DNA of 64,000 bases from Amoebidium appalachense (Eukaryota > Ichthyosporea), in NCBI GenBank assembly GCA_963693365.1, contig CAVNZM010000004.1:6572001-6636000 (forward strand). The letters are read 5' to 3'. Shown one piece after another: positions 58,335 to 64,000 of this stretch. The notes under the pieces were generated by a model. That model was not told the DNA's origin and searched no databases. It saw nothing but the letters and a program-made list of their open reading frames with translations. Every line of letters begins with the position of its first letter. Positions within the stretch are counted from its first letter, which is position 1. The translations under genes and the position numbers were made by a program.

Positions 58335-59532
58335 CTGCCATGGTGGGGTCATCATTAGCGGCTCTTTTTACCTATTTATGGAAAGTGCTGGGCGGGAATT
58401 TTTAACAAGAGGACAGGATGGGCACTCCGTGGCCCAGGCATAGAAAAAGAGAAAAAGAGATCGAGAGAGTGGGGGGAGGGACAGGGAAAGGAAGAGGGAG
58501 AGGGAAAGGGAGGGAGGGTGGGAGAGGGAGGGGAGGGTGGGAGAGGGAGGATAGGAGAGGGAGGGACGGAAGAGAGGGGGGAGGGAGGGGGGCCGGAACA
58601 AATGGAATAGAAAGTGCGCATTCCCACATGCACCCACGAGCAGGGAATGCTACGGTATCCACTTACTGTGAACATACACAAAGGTGTAAACCGAACAAGA
58701 CCCCCCCCCCCCCCCCCCCCCCCCCAAAAAAAGGGGGGGGGGGGGGGAAATAAAATCTGAGAATAGATAACTCAAATGCTTTGTGAAAACTCCGAGACAT
58801 GAACACACATGGATGCATGCAAGCGAGCACGTACGTATGTCTGCACAAGTATCCACAAATCCCCCCCCCTCCCCCCCCCCTCTCCCCCTCCCCCCTCCCC
58901 CCCCCCCCACACACACACACCACCTACCCACCCAACCACACCCAAACAACAGCAACAATAACACCAACCCCCTTCCCCCCCTTCCCCCCCCCCCCCCCCC
59001 TCCCTCCCCCTTGCCCCCGTCCCCTTCTCCCCCCCCCCCCCCCCCCTCCCCACACCTCCCTCGCCTCGCCCCCAAACTTCAGCCCTATACAAGAAATGTC
59101 CTCAGACAACAAATTTTCTGCTTTCAAAATTGAGTCATGTAGCACTTTATTCACCGTTCTTCTGAATAAAACTGTTTTCCCCCTTTCACACCCACACCGT
59201 CACAAGAACACCCTTAATGATTCTCACACATCCGCATACACACACCCATACAAACACAAGACACACTTGACAACACCTCCGCATATGCACCCATTTACCA
59301 AACCACGTGCACCCATCCGTACTAATCACCAACCCTCTCCCTGTCCCCCCCGCTCTCCCCCCCGGCTCCGCCCCCACCCCCCCTCCCCCTCACACACACA
59401 CACAAACACAAACAAGCACAATCACCTATAACTCTCCCCCTCCCCGCCCCCCCCTCCCCGGGCCCCCGGCCGCCCACCTGCCCCGTCCCCGCCCTCCCCC
59501 CCCCCCCCCCCCTCCCCCTCCGTGCCCTACTC

Positions 59533-59567
<35 letters not shown>

Positions 59568-59692
59568 ACAAACACGCACACACACAACACAATCACCTAT
59601 AAATCCCCCCCCCCCCCCCCTCCCTTCCCCCCCCTCCTCCCCTGCCCCCCTCCCCTCCCCCCCCCCCCCCTTCCCCTCCCCCACACACACAG
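58335..59692. other. C/G-rich spacer
   Basis: GA/GGGA-rich 58440-58600, C-A-G homopolymer block 58701-58748, then C-rich and CA-rich sequence from 58860 to 59692 with a small unique island at 59070-59340 (contains gaataaaac near 59164, a possible plus-strand poly(A) signal). Missing 5' exons of both the protease (-) and the Cys-rich gene (+) should lie in or beyond this area. Confidence 0.45.
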
Positions 59693-60016
59693 CTCCGTGA
59701 GACCCTCCTAACCACAGCCACAAAAGCCAACACCAACCCATTCGGCAACCGTGAAATCTTCCCCTCCCGCATTGCCTATTCCAACATGGGCGTTCCCAAA
59801 CTCTGCGGCTCAAAGGCTTTTAGTGTCACGGACGCGGTTTGCCGCGCCGCCAACAGCGTACCAGAGTATAGGTCTCTGTGCGAGGTTACTGGAAGAACAA
59901 ATGACAGCACAAAGTGCGTCAGTATGGTGCCATCTCGCATCCCTGATGAGTGGTGCCAGCAGGTGAACTGTGACCCTGCTTACAGCAATATCTGCCAGCG
60001 CGTGTGCGTCAACTGA
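59693..60016 (+). CDS. Last exon of a cysteine-rich protein (partial)
   Basis: An open frame follows an acceptor at the end of a CA tract (ccacacacacag|ctccgt) and runs 107 codons to TGA. It has normal codon texture, unlike the flanking C-rich DNA. The peptide holds eight cysteines in a regular scatter (PKLCG, DAVCRAA, SLCEVTG, TKCVS, DEWCQQVNC, SNICQRVCVN), suggesting a disulphide-bonded extracellular domain. The start LRETLLTTATKAN is helical. No family recognised. The frame at the 5' edge assumes a phase-0 acceptor; upstream exons were not found. It is transcribed towards the MFS transporter gene and away from the subtilisin exons. Confidence 0.55.
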   Translation, partial: LRETLLTTATKANTNPFGNREIFPSRIAYSNMGVPKLCGSKAFSVTDAVCRAANSVPEYRSLCEVTGRTNDSTKCVSMVPSRIPDEWCQQVNCDPAYSNICQRVCVN

Positions 60017-61019
<1,003 letters not shown>

Positions 61020-61290
61020 AGCGTTGCTACACGCAATATGATACTGCTAAAAGCGGATAAAACTATGCTAAAAGCAATCAAATTCTTCAGCTTCGAGCAG
61101 AAAGGTTGTGCTAATTTAAAAAGAACAATGTTTCTGCCTTGTGCGGGACAGTCGGCTTTGAATTTTGCGGAATTTGAGTTTTGCTCCCAGCAAGTTCATT
61201 TGCTCATGTGGTTGGGCCCAAAATGCCATCACCTTGAGTTTTTCAGATTTATGGAAATCGACAGGGAGCTTCGGTTTCCTTCCCCCCCCC
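61020..61290 (+). repeat. Dispersed repeat, right copy
   Basis: Inverted partner of 55670-55384. The outer end (atggaaatcgacagggagct at ~61252-61271) passes directly into a homopolymer C/A tract, as in the other copy, where it passes into C/G tracts. Confidence 0.75.
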
Positions 61291-61370
61291 CCCCCCCCCC
61301 CAAAAAAAAAGAGAGAGAGAGAGAGAAAGAGAAAGAGAAAGAAAGAAAGAAAGCAAAAACAAAAAACAAA

Positions 61371-61700
61371 AGCTCCGAGACGCCCACCCCCCTCTCTGTC
61401 CACCTCCTCCTCCCCTCCCCCCTCCCCCCTTCCCCCTTCCCCCTCCCTCTCTTCTCTCTCTAATAGGTCCCCGTGCTTCCCCTCCCCCCACTCCCACCCC
61501 CCCCCCCCCCCCTCACAAAAAAGGGATAAAAATAAAAATAAATAACTTAAATGAAACAATATACACGAAAGGAAAGCTCTGAACCGCCCACCCCCCTCTC
61601 TGTCTCCCCCCCCCCCCCCCCCCCCCTTCCTCTCTACATATTGAGACCCCGTGCTGCCCCCCCCACCCCCCATCCCCCCCCCCCCCCCCTTCCTCCCCCC

Positions 61701-61731
<31 letters not shown>

Positions 61732-61970
61732 AAAAAAGAAAAACGGCGAAAAGAAAAAACAAAACAAAAAAAGCTCTGAAACTCCCACACCCCTCTCTGT
61801 TATCCCCCCCCCCCCCCCCCCCCCCCCCGACCCCACTTCCCCCTCCCGCCCTCCCCACTCTCTCTCTCCTCCCCCCCTCCCCCCCCCCCCCCCCCTCCCC
61901 CCCCCGCCCCTCTTCTCTCTCCATTGGGTCCCCATGCCGCCCCCCCTCCCCCCCCCCCCCCCCGTGGCTG
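61371..61970 (+). repeat. Three-copy ~200-bp tandem repeat, C-rich
   Basis: The first half-motif agctc(t/c)ga(g/a)ac(g/c)cccac...cctctctgt occurs at 61371, 61574 and 61771. The second half-motif ggtccccgtgctgcc or close variants occurs at ~61464, 61644 and 61926. Links are C tracts and short A-rich bridges of differing length. Confidence 0.8.
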
Positions 61971-62022
61971 CCCCTCCCATTCCCCCCAATCCCCCCCCCT
62001 CCCCCCCCCCCCCCCCCCGGGG

Positions 62023-62055
<33 letters not shown>

Positions 62056-62518
62056 ACCAATGGGCATGGAACACTGATATCATCTTTTGGAGCATGTGCA
62101 AAGTTTTGGCTGAGTGGCACACAGTTTGTGCACCATCATGATGCATGTCGTAGTGTACACTGTACATGTGTAGAAGAGACAGGACAATGCAATACGTTGA
62201 ATCATATGGGTTTACTGTGAAAAAGCTGTTACAAACAGCTTGCATTATGATTATCAAACTCTTGCTTTTGTGCCATGATATTGATTCTCAGAGTCTCTCC
62301 TAACGGCAAGTTCATACTAAAATACAAGACATGTTCTTCTACCACCTTGCATATGCATGCACCGTCTTATTGAATAAAAGCATGAGTCTACGAATTCCAT
62401 GTCATTGATGTGCCTATTAAGCACTACTCATGGCTTTTCATGTCAAATTTCCGGCATGCTGAACCTTGCAAATTTCGTGTAATGACTCCCTTATTTAAAC
62501 TATTGAAGCTTTACGAAC
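61971..62518. other. 3' flank of the MFS gene
   Basis: C tract 61990-62018 and A run 62022-62054, then about 460 bp of unique sequence lacking repeats. aataaa at 62373-62378 would be a plus-strand poly(A) signal, possibly for a transcript from the left. Confidence 0.5.
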
Positions 62519-64000
62519 CTACTCCTTCTTGCGGTTGACGGATGTGGGCTTGCGCTCAAAGCCGACCTTGAACTCGTCAAACAGCGTGTCGGTGTCTTCG
62601 AGGGCCACACCTGCCGTCTCGGGCACACAGGTGTAGACAAACAGGGTCATTGTGGCAATGAAGCACGAGAAGAACACAAACGTGCCCCACAGGTTGAACA
62701 CGCTGGGCCGGTACAGGTACGGCGTGACCTTGCCCACCACAGCGGCCATGGCCCAGTTGGTGGCCGTCGACACGCTCATGCCCTTGCCGCGGAGGTTCTG
62801 GGGGAAGATCTCGGAGCACAGCACCCACACCACCGGGCCCCAGCTGTAGGCAAAGCCGCACACAAAGATGACGGCAAAGACAATCACAAAGATGCCCACG
62901 GTCTCGTTTGTCTTGAAGTCAAACAGCGGCGACGCCATCATCGCACAGCCGGCCGTGCCGACAAACTGCATAATGCCGCCGGTGACCAGCAGGGTGACGC
63001 GGCCGCTGCGCTCGACCAGGTAGATGCAGATGAACGTGGCCAGGAAGTTGAACGTGGTGAGTGCAAGGTTGGCCCACAGCGCGCCGGTCTCGCTGAAGAA
63101 GGTGGCAAAGATGTCGGGGGCAAAGAACATGATGGCGTTGATGCCGGTCAGCTGCTGGAAGAACTGCAGCAGGGCGCCGACCATTGTGCGGTAGCGCATG
63201 TTGTTGCGGCTGCTGAACGTGTCGGCCCACGAGCCCTCGCCAATGGCCGCGTCGGCCTCCACGCAGGCCGTGATGTTTGCCAGCTCGGCCTCGACCTCGT
63301 CGCTGTGCCGCACCCGCTGCAGACACGTGCGCGCCTCGTCGTAGCGGCCCTTCTGCACCAGCCAGCGGGGGGACTCGGGCAGCAGGAACATGGCACACAC
63401 CATGATGATGGCAAAGAAGATGTTGCCGCCGTACGACAGCCGCCAGCCGGGCGTCCAGTGCTTGAGCCCGACGTTGGCTGCGGCGGCCAGCAGGATGCCG
63501 AAGGTGATGCACAGCTGCTGCAGCGTCACCAGCACACCACGCACGTGCTCGGGGGCCATCTCGGATTGATACATGGTCACGGCCATGCTGAGCGTACCAA
63601 TAGCAACACCGCCAATGAACCGGCCGGCGTACATGACACCCATGGTGGGGGGGAAGATCTGCATGACCACGCCCACAATGAAGATGATGTCGTTGAGCAT
63701 GAGTGTCTTCTTGCGGCCCAGGTAGTCCGTCTGTGTGCCGGAGGTCAGGGCACCACAGAAGCAACCGATGGTGAAGAGGAAAGAGATCCAGCCCTGCTGG
63801 TCAGACACCCACGCTGGGTTGTACTCCCACGCGTCCTCCACACACTGCGTGAGCACCTTGCCGTTGTACACCGTGCCGTTAGCAATGCAGTCGACCTCCG
63901 TCTCGGCGCAGCCAAACCGCATGCAGTAGTCGAGGTCGCTGGTGGGGACGGGGCCGGCTGGGCAGCACACTGCTGGGGGCCAGCCAAAGTGCTTGCGGAA
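62519..64000 (-). CDS. MFS sugar-porter family transporter (N-terminus beyond window)
   Basis: A single open exon of 493 codons plus TAG, reading in from the window edge without a start codon, so the N-terminus (first membrane helix) lies beyond 64000. Hallmarks of the sugar-porter (SLC2-like) branch are in order: DYLGRKKTLM after helix 2, GRFIGGVAIGTLSMAVTMYQ then SEMAPEHVRG, the helix-6 loop PESPRWLVQKGRYDEA, QLTGINAIMFFAPDIF in helix 7, ERSGRVTLL, and PETAGVALED after helix 12. An extracellular Cys-rich loop (YCMRFGC...VDCIANGT) precedes helix 2; it is longer than in many fungal transporters and has possible N-glycosylation sites. Expected role: plasma-membrane uptake of a sugar or polyol by facilitation or proton symport; the substrate cannot be told. 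The exon is GC-rich (strong third-position C/G), free of introns, and compositionally unlike its surroundings. Confidence 0.95.
   Translation of the reverse strand, partial: FRKHFGWPPAVCCPAGPVPTSDLDYCMRFGCAETEVDCIANGTVYNGKVLTQCVEDAWEYNPAWVSDQQGWISFLFTIGCFCGALTSGTQTDYLGRKKTLMLNDIIFIVGVVMQIFPPTMGVMYAGRFIGGVAIGTLSMAVTMYQSEMAPEHVRGVLVTLQQLCITFGILLAAAANVGLKHWTPGWRLSYGGNIFFAIIMVCAMFLLPESPRWLVQKGRYDEARTCLQRVRHSDEVEAELANITACVEADAAIGEGSWADTFSSRNNMRYRTMVGALLQFFQQLTGINAIMFFAPDIFATFFSETGALWANLALTTFNFLATFICIYLVERSGRVTLLVTGGIMQFVGTAGCAMMASPLFDFKTNETVGIFVIVFAVIFVCGFAYSWGPVVWVLCSEIFPQNLRGKGMSVSTATNWAMAAVVGKVTPYLYRPSVFNLWGTFVFFSCFIATMTLFVYTCVPETAGVALEDTDTLFDEFKVGFERKPTSVNRKKE

Noticed and set aside
62919-63764. 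281-codon alternative minus-strand frame inside the transporter
   Set aside because: A frame-shifted shadow of the GC-rich MFS exon, which carries all the family motifs.

Overview
The window is nuclear DNA of a eukaryote. Every recognisable gene is split by spliceosomal introns (GT-AG), and introns and spacers are packed with long homopolymer C/G tracts and (CA/GT)n, (GA)n and (GGT)n microsatellites. Known housekeeping genes end in normal TAG and TGA stops, so the standard code applies. The lineage cannot be fixed from sequence alone. A DZF-domain protein (a family best known from animals) and a possible securin make a single-celled opisthokont, perhaps a holozoan, my best guess. This is inference only.

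Layout. 0.6-5.8 kb (+): a multi-domain protein with an OTU cysteine protease, a tesmin-like CXC domain, a Myb/SANT-like segment and a C-terminal Cys cluster. 7.2-11.9 kb (+): a DZF/nucleotidyltransferase-fold protein. 14.7-17.4 kb (-), and probably 19.4-20.0 kb (-): low-complexity Ser/Thr/Pro-rich coding-like sequence that I could not resolve into a gene model. 20.3-22.9 kb (-): a 140-residue coiled-coil protein. 24.1-28.1 kb (+): a five-exon, 219-residue disordered protein with securin-like features. 30.3-33.6 kb and 35.3-37.3 kb (-): coiled-coil exons, probably one gene. 38.3-40.2 kb (+): a zeta-crystallin-type quinone oxidoreductase. 41.6-45.2 kb (-): TMEM258/Ost5. 45.6-48.5 kb (+): a Nudix hydrolase. 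50.6-52.5 kb (-): a protein kinase. 57.1-58.3 kb (-): the C-terminal exons of a subtilisin-like protease. 59.7-60.0 kb (+): the last exon of a Cys-rich protein. 62.5-64.0 kb (-): a sugar-porter MFS transporter running off the window end.

The genes do not form a pathway. Several pairs are divergent and share a short upstream region (coiled-coil/securin-like, coiled-coil/quinone oxidoreductase, TMEM258/Nudix). Exon joins were chosen by hand from GT-AG sites, reading phase and protein similarity; phases agree at almost every join given. No tRNA, rRNA, CRISPR array or clear autonomous transposon was seen. Non-coding structures worth attention are a 447-bp near-perfect palindrome beside the kinase gene, an inverted pair of ~270-bp repeats at 55.4 and 61.2 kb, an array of decoy 5' splice sites in a TMEM258 intron, and a dense run of GATTGG/CCAATC motifs at 15-17.5 kb.
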